Shown piece after piece: positions 21,276 to 31,072 of a stretch of 64,000 nt of DNA. Positions within the stretch are counted from its first letter, which is position 1; each line of letters begins with the position of its first letter. Source of the stretch: Ditibartonella choladocola. GTDB taxonomy: Bacteria > Pseudomonadota > Alphaproteobacteria > Rhizobiales > Rhizobiaceae. Position numbers and translations under genes: made by a program. The notes under the pieces are model-generated. The model was given only the letters and a program-made list of their open reading frames with translations. It searched no databases and was not told the DNA's origin. The stretch is taken from NCBI RefSeq assembly GCF_002007565.1, contig NZ_CP015625.1, positions 248,001-312,000 on the forward strand, read 5' to 3'.

Positions 21276-23987
21276 ATGACAGAAGGCGCAACCGGAGAAA
21301 AGCAGAATAGCTCGCAAGAGCGTATCACGCCGATGATGGAACAATATATCGAAATAAAAGCGGCAAATAGCGATTATTTGCTGTTTTACCGTATGGGCGA
21401 TTTTTACGAGCTTTTTTTTGACGACGCAATCGAAGCTTCCAAGGCATTGGGTATTGCTCTTACCAAACGTGGCAAACATCTGGGGGAAGATATACCAATG
21501 TGCGGCGTTCCGGTTCACGCCGCTGATGATTATTTGCAAAAACTCATAGCCTGCGGTTATCGCGTGGCTGTTTGCGAGCAGATGGAAGACCCCGCTGAAG
21601 CCAGAAAACGGGGTGGCAAATCGGTTGTGCGACGCAATGTTATCCGCCTTGTCACACCGGGAACTCTGACAGAAGATAAACTGCTTGATCCGGCGCGAGC
21701 CAATTATCTTATGGCGCTTTCACGCATCAAGTCGGGCAAGGATCAGGAATTTGCGATTGCATGGATTGATATTTCAACCGGAATTTTCAAAGTAAGCCGT
21801 GCCCATGCCGACCGGTTGCTTGCCGATATTATGCGCATCGACCCGCAAGAGCTGATTGTTGCCGATAGTGTTTTCCATGACGAGGCATTGAAACCGTTAT
21901 TCAACATTCTAGGTCGTATCGTTACACCACAAGCGGCAAGCCTCTTTGATAGCAATATGGCCGAACGCAATATTTGCGACTATTTCAAACTGGCAACGTT
22001 GGAAGGGCTGGGGCACTATGATCGAGCTGAACTTTCGGCAATTTCTGCGGCCATCGGCTATGTTGAAAAAACACAAATCAATGAACGTCCGCCCCTCATG
22101 CGTCCTCAAAGGGAAGACGAAAATGCCTCTTTGTTTATTGATCCGGCAACCCGCAACAATCTGGAATTGACACGAACACTTTCAGGTCAGCGCGATGGCA
22201 GCTTGATGAAAGCGATTGACCGGACAGTGACGGGCGGCGGTGCAAGACTTTTGAGCGAACGCCTGATGGCACCGTTGATTGCACCGGTTGCAATCAACGA
22301 GAGGCTTGATTCGGTTGCCTATTTTCTTAATGATATGCGGCTTGCCGAAGGCTTGCAGGCTATTTTGAAAAGCGCGCCGGATATGCCACGGGCACTTTCA
22401 CGCCTTGTTCTTGGTCGCGGTGGCCCGCGTGATATGGCTGCAATCCAGCGTGGCTTTGCTGTTATTTGCGATGTGAAAAACCTGTTTGCGGGTCAACTTC
22501 TGCCGCAAGAATTGGGCGATGCTTTTGCAATCCTTGAAAAATTACCCGTTGATTTGCACAGTCACCTTGATCGCATTCTCGCCGATGATCTGCCCTTGTT
22601 GAAGCGGGACGGGGGATTTGTTCGCGAAAATTATAATCAGGAACTTGATGAACTGAGAACCCTAAGGGACGAATCGCGCCGCTTCATTGCCGAATTGCAA
22701 AGCCGTTATGCCGAAGAAACGGGCGTTAAAGCACTTAAAATCCGCCATAACAATATTCTTGGTTATTATATCGAAGTCACCTCGCTTCAGGCACCGGCAT
22801 TGACGGAAACGGATGAAGCAAAAAGTCGTTTCATCCATCGCCAGACAATGGCGAATGCCATGCGTTTTACCACAACAGAACTTGCCGATCTTGAAAGCCG
22901 CATTGCCAATGCAGCCGATCGCGCTTTGACAATAGAGCTTGAATTGTTTGACAAGCTGGTTGAAGAAATTACAGACCAAGCCGATTTCATCCGGCAAGCT
23001 GCTATGGCACTTGCTGTTTTTGATGTTTCGGCCTCCAATGCTTTTCTCGCCGAAGAGCAAGGCTATTGTCGCCCGATTGTCGACCAGTCGCTTGATTTCG
23101 AGATTGTAGCGGGGCGCCATCCGGTGGTTGAACAGGCATTGAGAAAGCAGGCCAAAGAACCGTTTGTTGCCAATAATTGTGATCTTTCTCCTAAAAATGG
23201 TGCGAAATATGGTGCGATTTGGCTACTGACCGGCCCCAATATGGGCGGTAAATCAACGTTTTTGCGTCAAAACGCCCTGATTGCCATTATGGCGCAAATG
23301 GGGTCGTTTGTTCCTGCCGGTTCTGCCCATATCGGTGTTGTCGACAGGCTTTTCAGCCGCGTTGGTGCAGCCGATGATCTTGCCCATGGGAGGTCAACCT
23401 TTATGGTTGAAATGGTGGAAACAGCAACAATTCTCAATCAGGCAGGCGAGCGTTCATTGGTTATTCTTGATGAAATCGGCCGCGGAACCTCGACATTTGA
23501 CGGGCTTTCGATTGCCTGGGCAGCCATTGAATATCTTCATGAGGTCAATCATTGTCGTGCAATTTTTGCGACCCATTTCCATGAAATGACAGCACTCACC
23601 GAAAAACTTGATCGCCTTCATAATGTGACGATGAAAGTCAAAGAATGGAATGGCGATGTTGTTTTTCTTCACGAGGTGGGAAATGGCGCGGCAGACCGTT
23701 CCTATGGGGTGCAGGTGGCAAAACTTGCAGGCCTTCCGGCGGCCGTTTTGTCGCGGGCGAAAGATGTTCTCCATCAGTTGGAAAAAGGCGAAGTCGCCGG
23801 TAAAGCCACAAAATTGATAGATGATCTTCCACTTTTTTCCGTTGCTTTGGCGCGCGAAGCTGAAAACAGCCATCACACGTCAAAAATCGAAGAAGCCCTG
23901 AAGGCAATCAATCCTGACGAGCTTTCTCCTAAGCAAGCCTTGGAAGAACTCTATCGTTTGAAACAGCTTTCTTTGGCTGAAAATTAA
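21276..23987 (+). CDS. mutS: DNA mismatch repair protein MutS
   Basis: Recognises mismatches and small loops and starts methyl-independent or MutL-dependent repair. 903 residues, normal for alphaproteobacteria. Seen: the mismatch-binding Phe-X-Glu in [11 protein letters not shown] near residue 50; the connector, lever and clamp domains; Walker [11 protein letters not shown] near 652; Walker [17 protein letters not shown] near 728; ATHFHEM; and a C-terminal helical tail. All key residues are intact, so there is no sign of a mutator lesion. Single gene, divergent from maeB. Confidence 0.98.
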   Translation: MTEGATGEKQNSSQERITPMMEQYIEIKAANSDYLLFYRMGDFYELFFDDAIEASKALGIALTKRGKHLGEDIPMCGVPVHAADDYLQKLIACGYRVAVCEQMEDPAEARKRGGKSVVRRNVIRLVTPGTLTEDKLLDPARANYLMALSRIKSGKDQEFAIAWIDISTGIFKVSRAHADRLLADIMRIDPQELIVADSVFHDEALKPLFNILGRIVTPQAASLFDSNMAERNICDYFKLATLEGLGHYDRAELSAISAAIGYVEKTQINERPPLMRPQREDENASLFIDPATRNNLELTRTLSGQRDGSLMKAIDRTVTGGGARLLSERLMAPLIAPVAINERLDSVAYFLNDMRLAEGLQAILKSAPDMPRALSRLVLGRGGPRDMAAIQRGFAVICDVKNLFAGQLLPQELGDAFAILEKLPVDLHSHLDRILADDLPLLKRDGGFVRENYNQELDELRTLRDESRRFIAELQSRYAEETGVKALKIRHNNILGYYIEVTSLQAPALTETDEAKSRFIHRQTMANAMRFTTTELADLESRIANAADRALTIELELFDKLVEEITDQADFIRQAAMALAVFDVSASNAFLAEEQGYCRPIVDQSLDFEIVAGRHPVVEQALRKQAKEPFVANNCDLSPKNGAKYGAIWLLTGPNMGGKSTFLRQNALIAIMAQMGSFVPAGSAHIGVVDRLFSRVGAADDLAHGRSTFMVEMVETATILNQAGERSLVILDEIGRGTSTFDGLSIAWAAIEYLHEVNHCRAIFATHFHEMTALTEKLDRLHNVTMKVKEWNGDVVFLHEVGNGAADRSYGVQVAKLAGLPAAVLSRAKDVLHQLEKGEVAGKATKLIDDLPLFSVALAREAENSHHTSKIEEALKAINPDELSPKQALEELYRLKQLSLAEN

Positions 23988-24310
23988 CGGCAAGGTTGAA
24001 GACTTGACGCCCCCGATTGAAAAAACCAATTGGCGGGAATGCGTGTTTTTTAAAGCACTTGAAGAGCGGGCAAGGCTTGTCTTTGTTTAATAAGAACGGG
24101 ATGGTTCAACAGGAACGGGATGATGTTAAACGGAGATATATCTAACAACCATCCGGAGGCTTTCAATTCACATTGACCAATGCTGTTATTGATCGCATTG
24201 GTTTTGTATTATTCGCGCCTTTGCTGACGAAAAAAGAAGGCCGGTATGTTAAACAAGCCGGTTTTCGCGAGAAATATTACAATTTTGCTTCCGCTCAAGA
24301 GAATTGATGT
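23988..24310. other. Convergent intergenic region with weak terminator and a two-unit repeat
   Basis: No gene is seen. An imperfect hairpin (CCGATTG/CAATTGG with one G-U pair, 24012-24033) followed by a six-T run at 24046-24051 may end mutS. GAACGGGATG occurs at 24094 and again 19 bases later at 24113, a two-unit version of the post-stop tandem repeats seen elsewhere in the window. Confidence 0.4.
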
Positions 24311-25483
24311 TTAGCCGTTATGGTAAGGTCGGAATGCTGCACTTATTCCCATCCCTCCGCCAATTCCCATTGTCGCAAGACCGAGCGCATTATCTGCCAG
24401 ATTTTTCATTTGGGAAAAAAGCCGTATCGTCAGAAAAGTGCCCGACGCGCCGAAAGGATGTCCAAGGGCGATTGCGCCACCTTCACGGTTGATTTGTTCC
24501 GCCGATATATTTAACTCGTCAATGGCGGCAAGCACTTGTGCGGCAAAGGCTTCATTGAATTCGATGACTTTGAAATCCGAACAATTGTCGAGCTTCATTC
24601 TTTGTAACAATTTCTTTGTCGAGGGGACTGGCCCCATACCGGCAAGATTGGGGTCAACACCGCTTACAGCACTATCAATAAAAATAATTCCGTATTGAAT
24701 GCCCAATTGTTTGGCTTTTTCGAGAGATGTCACCAGAACCAGAGCTGCCCCGTCATTCAAAGGGCAGGAATTTCCGGCAGTGACTGTTCCATTTTGTTCA
24801 AAAACCGGTCGCAAATGAGCCAAAGTTTCCACGGTCAAACCCGATCTTGGGCAATCGTCAGCGGAAAATAGACCTTTTGCAGTTTGAAGGGGTATGATTT
24901 CATCGTCAAAACGATGGTCAGCTTGAGCTTTCAAAGCTCGTTGATGGCTTTGAAGCGCAAAATGATCTTGCCTTTCTCTCGATATACCAAAATGTCGGGC
25001 AATATTTTCAGCCATGTTTCCCATATCGGGGTCACCGATGCCATCCGGCGAAAAACGGGCACGAGAAAAAAATTGCGGCAATTCGCGCGGCGTTTTCGGG
25101 CGTTTTATGCGCCACGGCGCAGTTGATACGCTCTCTGCACCACCGGCGAGATAAATTTCACCCGCACCCGCTTCAACAAGTCTGCATGCCATAACAACAG
25201 CTTCAAGTCCCGAGCCGCATTGCCGATCAAGCGTTACACCCGGAATTTCGACCGGCAGTCCGGCAGTCAAAGCGGCAAGGCGTGCGAGATTACCCCCGCC
25301 GCCCGCGGCATTGCCGATCATAACATCGTCAATTCCGGTTTTTTCGATCTTTGTGCGTTCGACGAGTGCCTGAATGAGCGGGCTTAGAAGATATTCCACG
25401 TCAATGGATGAAAGTGCACCATTTGCACGCGCTATAGCTGTTCTTGCTGCCGCAATAATAACAGGTGTTCTACTCTCTTCCAT
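24311..25483 (-). CDS. Thiolase-family protein lacking the second catalytic cysteine
   Basis: Thiolase fold (acetyl-CoA acetyltransferase/3-ketoacyl-CoA thiolase family), 390 residues. Seen: the nucleophile Cys89 in DRQCGSGLE; the NEAFA motif; and His342 in GGAIALGHPFGASG. The C-terminal CxG motif, whose cysteine acts as acid/base (Cys378 in Zoogloea thiolase), reads GIG at about residue 373 (ATMGIGGGMG), so this cysteine is replaced by glycine. Reversible thiolysis may be weak or absent; the protein may do another acyl-transfer reaction. It starts two bases after the stop of the acyl-CoA ligase gene, so the two form an operon and probably act on the same acyl-CoA. The substrate cannot be named. 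Confidence 0.85.
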   Translation of the reverse strand: MEESRTPVIIAAARTAIARANGALSSIDVEYLLSPLIQALVERTKIEKTGIDDVMIGNAAGGGGNLARLAALTAGLPVEIPGVTLDRQCGSGLEAVVMACRLVEAGAGEIYLAGGAESVSTAPWRIKRPKTPRELPQFFSRARFSPDGIGDPDMGNMAENIARHFGISRERQDHFALQSHQRALKAQADHRFDDEIIPLQTAKGLFSADDCPRSGLTVETLAHLRPVFEQNGTVTAGNSCPLNDGAALVLVTSLEKAKQLGIQYGIIFIDSAVSGVDPNLAGMGPVPSTKKLLQRMKLDNCSDFKVIEFNEAFAAQVLAAIDELNISAEQINREGGAIALGHPFGASGTFLTIRLFSQMKNLADNALGLATMGIGGGMGISAAFRPYHNG

Positions 25484-25485
25484 TT

Positions 25486-27081
25486 TTAAAGCCTTGTTAC
25501 TTCGGGGGCACCCTCTTCAACCATTCTTTTGACTATCACGCGCGCAATTTTTCCGCTCCACGTCATTGGCCAGTGATTGATTAAATAGAAATCTTTCGGA
25601 ATTTTGAATTTTTCCATTAACGGGCGGCAAAATTCACGCAATTCATCTGCGGTTAACGAGGAATCTTTGAATGAAACAACGCTGACAAGACGGTCTCCAT
25701 AAACGTCATCAGCAATGCCGAAAGCAATTGCTTCACCGACATTCGGGATGGTTTTCAATGCCGTTTCTATTTCGGCAAGATAAATATTGTTGCCGCCCGA
25801 AATAATCATGCCACCGGCACGTCCCATCACATAAAGTTCGCCATTTTTGTCCATCATGCCGAGGTCGCCAACAGTAGCGCCATATTGGTTACGGACAAAT
25901 GATTTGCCATTGTCACCCCATAAATATCCATCCGAGATCAAATCGCTTTCGACAAAAATAGTACCGATTTTATCCGGCGCGAGTGGTAACAAATTTTCAT
26001 CCCGAATTGTGACTTTGACACCGGGAAACGGTTTTCCCACCGGTGACATGGAGGTTTCATGTGAAAGCGTTCGGGGTGTCATTTTGTTGACTGCAACAAA
26101 ACTTAATTCCGATGCACCATAATATTGTAAAATTTCCGCATTCGGAAAAAGCGCGCGGGCGTCGTTATAATGCTGACGATCGAATTTTGAAGCTCCGGTA
26201 ACAAGTTGCTTCATTTCTTTAAAAACCAACTGTTTCTCACCCGCCCGTTGTCTCAATTCGTTGAGCATGGTTGGCACGCCGACAAAACGATCGGCGGTCT
26301 TCAGAAGCTCCAATACTTCGTCGACATTGAATTTTCGGACACTTTCAAATGTCTGGCCGCTATCCAAGGTTTCGATAAGCGCATAAAGGCTCACGCCGTG
26401 CGCCATGGGACCGGGAGCAACCGCTTTATGTAATTTGTCGAGGCCGAAGAACTTTCGTCCGGTCACAAGCGAGTTTCGCCAACTTTGGCGGTTTCTGATA
26501 AAAGCTTTTGGAAGCCCCGTTGTGCCGGACGTAAAACCGATGAAAAACGGCCCAAGCGGTAGATCGTCTATCTTTTTATTGGGAACAATTCCTTCCAGAA
26601 AACGGTCATTAGTTGCCAGAAAATGGTCATTAGTTGCCAGAAAACGGTCATAAGTTAATTGAGTGTCGGTATCTTTTTCAACATAAAGTGCGGGCAAATC
26701 AAGAGTGCGGGCAATTTCTGCAATGATGCAATCTTTGTTCTCGCAAATAACAATGTCGGGATTAAGCCGACGCATGATTTCTTCAATCTGTTTTGGGGGC
26801 GTGGCAACAGAAAGAACTGCAACGCAATGCGGACTTGCCGAACCGCCGACAAAAATTTCACCAAAGCGGAAATGGTTTGGAAGTGCGAGCAGAACCAGCC
26901 GACCTTCATCCGGTAAACCGAAATGATCGGGGTGGCGTTTTTCAAATTTAAAAAGATTGCGCCTGAAAGCTTCAGCTCGTTGGTAGAGTGTTTTATAGGT
27001 GATTTCATTTCCGGCGATCGAAATCGCAATTCTGTCAGGTGTCAAACTGGCAAGTTTTGCCAATACATCAATAACCGGCAT
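25486..27081 (-). CDS. AMP-dependent acyl-CoA synthetase/ligase (ANL superfamily)
   Basis: Adenylate-forming enzyme of 531 residues, expected to activate a carboxylic acid with ATP and transfer it to CoA. Seen: the phosphate-binding loop FTSGTTGLPKA near residue 178; the YGASE adenine motif; the GDLGMMDKNGELYVMGR hinge region; and the C-terminal catalytic lysine in WSGKIAR. Between about residues 141 and 162 an in-frame 21-bp repeat encodes DRFLATN/DHFLATN/DRFLEG, just before the P-loop domain, probably on a surface loop. The gene heads an operon with the thiolase-like gene. Chain-length or aryl specificity cannot be read from the sequence. Confidence 0.85.
   Translation of the reverse strand: MPVIDVLAKLASLTPDRIAISIAGNEITYKTLYQRAEAFRRNLFKFEKRHPDHFGLPDEGRLVLLALPNHFRFGEIFVGGSASPHCVAVLSVATPPKQIEEIMRRLNPDIVICENKDCIIAEIARTLDLPALYVEKDTDTQLTYDRFLATNDHFLATNDRFLEGIVPNKKIDDLPLGPFFIGFTSGTTGLPKAFIRNRQSWRNSLVTGRKFFGLDKLHKAVAPGPMAHGVSLYALIETLDSGQTFESVRKFNVDEVLELLKTADRFVGVPTMLNELRQRAGEKQLVFKEMKQLVTGASKFDRQHYNDARALFPNAEILQYYGASELSFVAVNKMTPRTLSHETSMSPVGKPFPGVKVTIRDENLLPLAPDKIGTIFVESDLISDGYLWGDNGKSFVRNQYGATVGDLGMMDKNGELYVMGRAGGMIISGGNNIYLAEIETALKTIPNVGEAIAFGIADDVYGDRLVSVVSFKDSSLTADELREFCRPLMEKFKIPKDFYLINHWPMTWSGKIARVIVKRMVEEGAPEVTRL
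26595..26657 (-). repeat. In-frame 21-bp tandem repeat inside the acyl-CoA ligase gene
   Basis: Three units starting at 26595, 26616 and 26637 (CCAGAAAACGGTCATTAGTT and near-copies), exactly 21 bases apart, coding for heptads around RFLATND. Because the period is a multiple of three, gain or loss of a unit would keep the frame. Confidence 0.85.
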
Positions 27082-27178
27082 TCGTTCCCCTAACGGTTCG
27101 GAAATAATTTCAGGCCGACTTCATGTTTCAAAGTCGCGGTATATTAAAAAATGACAATATATTTTTAAAAACGATCAT

Positions 27179-27218
27179 AAAACTCTCCCGTTACAATTTA
27201 CCAATCATAACGGGAGAG
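27179..27218 (-). terminator. Rho-independent terminator of ilvD
   Basis: Perfect 11-bp stem CTCTCCCGTTA/TAACGGGAGAG (27183-27193 with 27208-27218), 14-base loop, then TTTT on the minus strand. It separates ilvD from the downstream ligase/thiolase operon. Confidence 0.85.
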
Positions 27219-27230
27219 AAAATTTTAAAA

Positions 27231-29069
27231 TCAGATTTGGCGAACAGCACCCTTGGCTGCCGATGTTGTCATGGCTGCATAAGCGCGTAAAGCTTTGGAA
27301 ACTTTGCGTTTGCGAACCTCTTCCGGCTTCCAGGCTTTGTCGCCTTTCTGTTCCATCTCCTTGTGACGTTTGGCAAGTGTAGCGTCATCGACATCAAGAT
27401 GGATTTTGCGATTTGGTATGTCGATTTCGATTGTATCGCCTTCTTCAACAAGACCGATTGTGCCACCTTCGGCAGCTTCCGGTGAAACATGGCCGATGGA
27501 AAGCCCCGACGAACCACCGGAAAAACGGCCATCGGTGATGAGAGCACAGGCTTTTCCCAAACCTTTCGATTTCAGATAGCTTGTCGGATAAAGCATTTCC
27601 TGCATTCCGGGGCCACCGCGCGGACCTTCATAACGGATAAGCACAATGTCTCCCGGTTTGATTTTGCCGTTCAAAATAGCAACCACGGCCGAATCCTGAC
27701 TTTCAAAAATCCGTGCCGGACCTTTGAATTTCAAAATCGAGTCGTCAACACCGGCGGTTTTGACAATGCACCCATCCTTGGCAAGGTTGCCGTAAAGAAC
27801 GGCAAGGCCGCCATCCTTGGAATAGGCATGGTCGACATCGCGAATGACGCCTTTTTCTCGGTCAAGGTCGACTGTTTCATACCGCCGTGACTGGCTGAAC
27901 GGTGTTTGGGTCGGAATGCCGCCCGGAGCAGCACGATAAAATTCGTGGACTTCCGGATTATTTGTCTGTTTGACATCCCACTTGCGCAAAGCATCCTTCA
28001 ATGTCGGTTCATGAACAGTTGCAACTTCGCTGTGAATAAGACCTGCATGGTCAAGTTCGCCAAGAATTGCCATAACGCCACCGGCACGATGGACATCTTC
28101 CATATGCACATTGGCAACGGCAGGTGCAACTTTACAAATAACCGGAACGTGGCGTGAAAGCCGGTCGATGTCGGACATTGTAAAATCAACTTCGCCTTCT
28201 TGCGCGGCGGCTAATAAATGAAGAACCGTATTGGTTGAACCGCCCATTGAAATATCAAGCGTCATTGCATTTTCAAAAGATTTGAATGTTGCAATCGAGC
28301 GGGGAAGAACACTGTCATCATTCTGTTCATAATAACGCTTGGCCAGTTCAACAATAAGGTGGCCGGCTTTCTCGAAAAGATGTTTGCGGTCGGCATGGGT
28401 TGCAAGCATCGAACCGTTACCGGGAAGCGAAAGCCCCAGGGCTTCCGTCAGGCAGTTCATCGAATTTGCTGTAAACATGCCCGAACATGAACCGCATGTC
28501 GGGCAAGCTGCCCGTTCCATATTGGCAATTTCGGAATCGCTGTTATGGTCATCGGCTGCTGCAACCATGGCATCAATAAGGTCGACAGCAAGCTCTTTGC
28601 CTTTCCATTTGATTTTTCCTGCTTCCATCGGACCGCCGGAAACAAAAACCGTTGGAATATTGAGCCGTAAAGCCGCCATCAGCATTCCCGGTGTAATTTT
28701 ATCGCAATTGGAAATACAGACCAGAGCATCCGCACAATGGGCATTGACCATATATTCGACCGAATCGGCAATGATCTCGCGAGAGGGAAGGGAATAGAGC
28801 ATACCATCATGCCCCATTGCGATACCGTCATCGACGGCAATTGTATTGAACTCTTTTGCAACACCGCCCGCCTTTTCCACTTCGCGCGCCACAAGTTGTC
28901 CCAAATCTTTAAGATGTACGTGACCGGGCACAAATTGTGTAAAGGAATTGGCAATCGCAATAATCGGCTTACCAAAATCTCCGTCTTTCATTCCGGTGGC
29001 ACGCCATAAGCCACGGGCACCGGCCATGTTGCGGCCATGAGTAGAAGTTCTTGAGCGATAGGGAGGCAT
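27231..29069 (-). CDS. ilvD: Dihydroxy-acid dehydratase
   Basis: Fe-S enzyme that converts 2,3-dihydroxy-isovalerate (or -3-methylvalerate) to the 2-keto acids in valine, isoleucine and pantothenate synthesis. The product is 612 residues from ATG 29069, which has AAGGA at good distance and the usual N-terminus [20 protein letters not shown]; the frame runs 18 codons further upstream without a better start. Seen: [30 protein letters not shown] with the cluster cysteines, and [10 protein letters not shown] near the C-terminus. Single gene, 143 bases after bluB on the same strand, with its own terminator. Confidence 0.97.
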   Translation of the reverse strand: MPPYRSRTSTHGRNMAGARGLWRATGMKDGDFGKPIIAIANSFTQFVPGHVHLKDLGQLVAREVEKAGGVAKEFNTIAVDDGIAMGHDGMLYSLPSREIIADSVEYMVNAHCADALVCISNCDKITPGMLMAALRLNIPTVFVSGGPMEAGKIKWKGKELAVDLIDAMVAAADDHNSDSEIANMERAACPTCGSCSGMFTANSMNCLTEALGLSLPGNGSMLATHADRKHLFEKAGHLIVELAKRYYEQNDDSVLPRSIATFKSFENAMTLDISMGGSTNTVLHLLAAAQEGEVDFTMSDIDRLSRHVPVICKVAPAVANVHMEDVHRAGGVMAILGELDHAGLIHSEVATVHEPTLKDALRKWDVKQTNNPEVHEFYRAAPGGIPTQTPFSQSRRYETVDLDREKGVIRDVDHAYSKDGGLAVLYGNLAKDGCIVKTAGVDDSILKFKGPARIFESQDSAVVAILNGKIKPGDIVLIRYEGPRGGPGMQEMLYPTSYLKSKGLGKACALITDGRFSGGSSGLSIGHVSPEAAEGGTIGLVEEGDTIEIDIPNRKIHLDVDDATLAKRHKEMEQKGDKAWKPEEVRKRKVSKALRAYAAMTTSAAKGAVRQI

Positions 29070-29212
29070 TTTGAATTTCCTTGAATAATTCCAATGTAGC
29101 AACGGTTGTGCCGCACAGATCATATAAACGCAAGGATTTTAAGCGCATTTTGCACCAATGCTCAATCACAATTAGATTAGAATTAAAAAAAATTCGGTAT
29201 TATTGCGCAATA

Positions 29213-29848
29213 TTATTGCGCGTTCTTGGGCCACTCTTCGTGGTAAACAAGGCTTTCGAGCGGTACGCGTTTACGCCATCCTTTTTGTTCGAGTTCGGGG
29301 CTGTCGTAAAAGTGGCTGACATAGCCGATACACAAATAGGCAATAATGTCTATTTCGGGAGGAATCTTCAGCAATTCCTTCAGCTCGTCATCATGATAGA
29401 TCGAAACCCAGCCGACGCCGATATTTTCAGCCCGTGCTGCAAGCCACAAATTTTCGACCGCACAAACGCAACTATAGGCCGACATTTGCGGATGATGAAA
29501 ACGCCCAAGGCCGGTGCGGCCATCGCGCGAGCGGTCACATGTGACAACCAGATTAAGAGGTGCTTTGACAATACCCTGTAATTTCAGGCGGTTATAAAGT
29601 TCTCGCCTTTCGTCGTTAAAAATTTTTGCTTCTTCGGCGCTCGCACGGTCAAAAATTTCTTTGACCTGTGTTTTGCGCTTTTTGTCGCGGATAAGGAGGA
29701 AATTCCATGGCTGCTGGAAGCCCACCGAAGGCGCTGAATGAGCCGCTTCAAGAAGCCTTGTGATAACAGCCTCATCAAGCGGTTGAGGTAAAAATTCGTC
29801 GCGCACATCGCGCCGTTCATGGATAACTTTATAGATATCTTCCAACAT
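29213..29848 (-). CDS. bluB: 5,6-dimethylbenzimidazole synthase BluB (nitroreductase fold)
   Basis: Flavin-destroying enzyme that makes 5,6-dimethylbenzimidazole, the lower ligand of cobalamin, from FMNH2 and O2. The product is 211 residues from ATG 29848, giving the typical N-terminus MLEDIYKVIHERRDVRDEF; the open frame continues 28 codons upstream without family similarity. Seen: RRDVRDEFLP, LLEAAHSAPSVGFQQPWNF, and GVGWVSIYHDDELKELLKIP, all characteristic of BluB rather than of generic nitroreductases. No other cobalamin genes are in the window and no cobalamin riboswitch was found upstream. Its role here depends on whether cob genes or salvage exist elsewhere. Confidence 0.88.
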   Translation of the reverse strand: MLEDIYKVIHERRDVRDEFLPQPLDEAVITRLLEAAHSAPSVGFQQPWNFLLIRDKKRKTQVKEIFDRASAEEAKIFNDERRELYNRLKLQGIVKAPLNLVVTCDRSRDGRTGLGRFHHPQMSAYSCVCAVENLWLAARAENIGVGWVSIYHDDELKELLKIPPEIDIIAYLCIGYVSHFYDSPELEQKGWRKRVPLESLVYHEEWPKNAQ

Positions 29849-30106
29849 AAGATTCAGTGTTTGGCTCCCGACTATTATAAGTATTAAAACGAAAATTGTC
29901 CTATTAATGGCATAAGGCCGCCATGTGATCACGTCGATACCAATTTATGTGTCAATTAAACAAATGTTGGATTTAACTAGTGAATGCGGAAGATAATTAA
30001 AAATTTTTGATTCAATACGAATATTAAATATAATTAAATAATTTTAATTTATTGTTTATTATTTTTTATATAAAAATATAAATATATATTATTTGCTAAA
30101 ATAGAA
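29849..30106. other. Very AT-rich boundary between bluB and the restriction island
   Basis: The stretch 29985-30106 is almost entirely A and T, ending at the stop of the restriction endonuclease gene. No gene or intact mobile element is seen. It marks the left edge of sequence with different base composition. Confidence 0.6.
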
Positions 30107-31072
30107 CTAAATATTTATAAGCCAATTACATATTGATACAATATGTTCTTCTTTTGTTAAATTTGCTACATTGTCTAAAATGCCACTTTGCAAATATTGA
30201 TACATTTCCTCTGCCATTGACAATTCAATCGCAGCTCCAACGAAAAAAATGTACGGTGAAAAACCACCTTTAGTAAATGCATTTCGGATTCTGTTTAGTG
30301 CGGATACTGCTGTCTTCCAGTGTTCATCTGCTCCAGCAGGATCTATTCCTCCTTTAAGCTCACCCAAAGCTAAAAAGTTTTCAGGACAATACTGGCATGA
30401 CGATGATGAATAATTATACATATTATAGTTATTATCAAAAAGACATAAATCAACATTTTTCTTTACAATTGGAACATTAAGATTATAAAGTAAAGTTCTT
30501 GATCTACCGTCAGTTAACCAGTGAAGGCCTTTCATATTCAACTCAATATCTGAATCATCTGGACTTTGCTCGATCCATTTTCTTGACTTTGAATGGAGCC
30601 ATTCATAATTTCGCCCTTCTAATGTCAAAGCTGATAATATACCACGGCTTAATTTTCTTTCACCTAAAGATCCAGCAAGATTTCTCATGCTTCCACCCAG
30701 TGTATCACCGCGAGTGAGAAGGAAACGGAACACAAGTTCGTCAACGAAATTTGTTCCTGCAGGTTCGAGAAAATTATCAATTAAACCTTTGATCGCTTCA
30801 ATCCTATCGGTTTCATTGAGATGCTTAGCAGCTTTATCGGAAATGCCTGCCGCCGTTAATAAAGAGTTTCGTATGCTATTAACACCTAGTAGATCAGATG
30901 GCTTATTGGCCTTCAAAGCCGTTATCTTTAAAAATTTCGCTTCTTCTATGAAAGGTGTCGCTTTACGATTTTTTTCCAACGCTAATGATATAAAACCAGC
31001 GCGTGTAGCTTCATGTGATGTAATGAGACTTTTGGCTCCATCTATATGATCTGTGTATTGATATGCATTCAT
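30107..31072 (-). CDS. Type II restriction endonuclease, AvaI/BsoBI family
   Basis: Predicted to cut unmodified DNA; AvaI and BsoBI recognise CYCGRG, so that is the expected site. The 321-residue product matches the family length. Seen: ATRAGFISLALEKN near residues 22-35; Asp208 in VDLCL; Glu238 and Lys240 in GELKG; then GGIDPAGADEHWKTA with His251. This spacing matches the PD-(D/E)xK residues and the active-site histidine described for BsoBI. I chose ATG 31072, which overlaps the methyltransferase stop as TGATG and so suggests translational coupling; a TTG at 31087 is in frame but less likely. The gene is clearly AT-richer than the neighbouring housekeeping genes, consistent with horizontal acquisition. 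Confidence 0.85.
   Translation of the reverse strand: MNAYQYTDHIDGAKSLITSHEATRAGFISLALEKNRKATPFIEEAKFLKITALKANKPSDLLGVNSIRNSLLTAAGISDKAAKHLNETDRIEAIKGLIDNFLEPAGTNFVDELVFRFLLTRGDTLGGSMRNLAGSLGERKLSRGILSALTLEGRNYEWLHSKSRKWIEQSPDDSDIELNMKGLHWLTDGRSRTLLYNLNVPIVKKNVDLCLFDNNYNMYNYSSSSCQYCPENFLALGELKGGIDPAGADEHWKTAVSALNRIRNAFTKGGFSPYIFFVGAAIELSMAEEMYQYLQSGILDNVANLTKEEHIVSICNWLINI

Noticed and set aside
29849..29985. Cobalamin riboswitch upstream of bluB
   Set aside because: No B12-box sequence or matching structure is visible.
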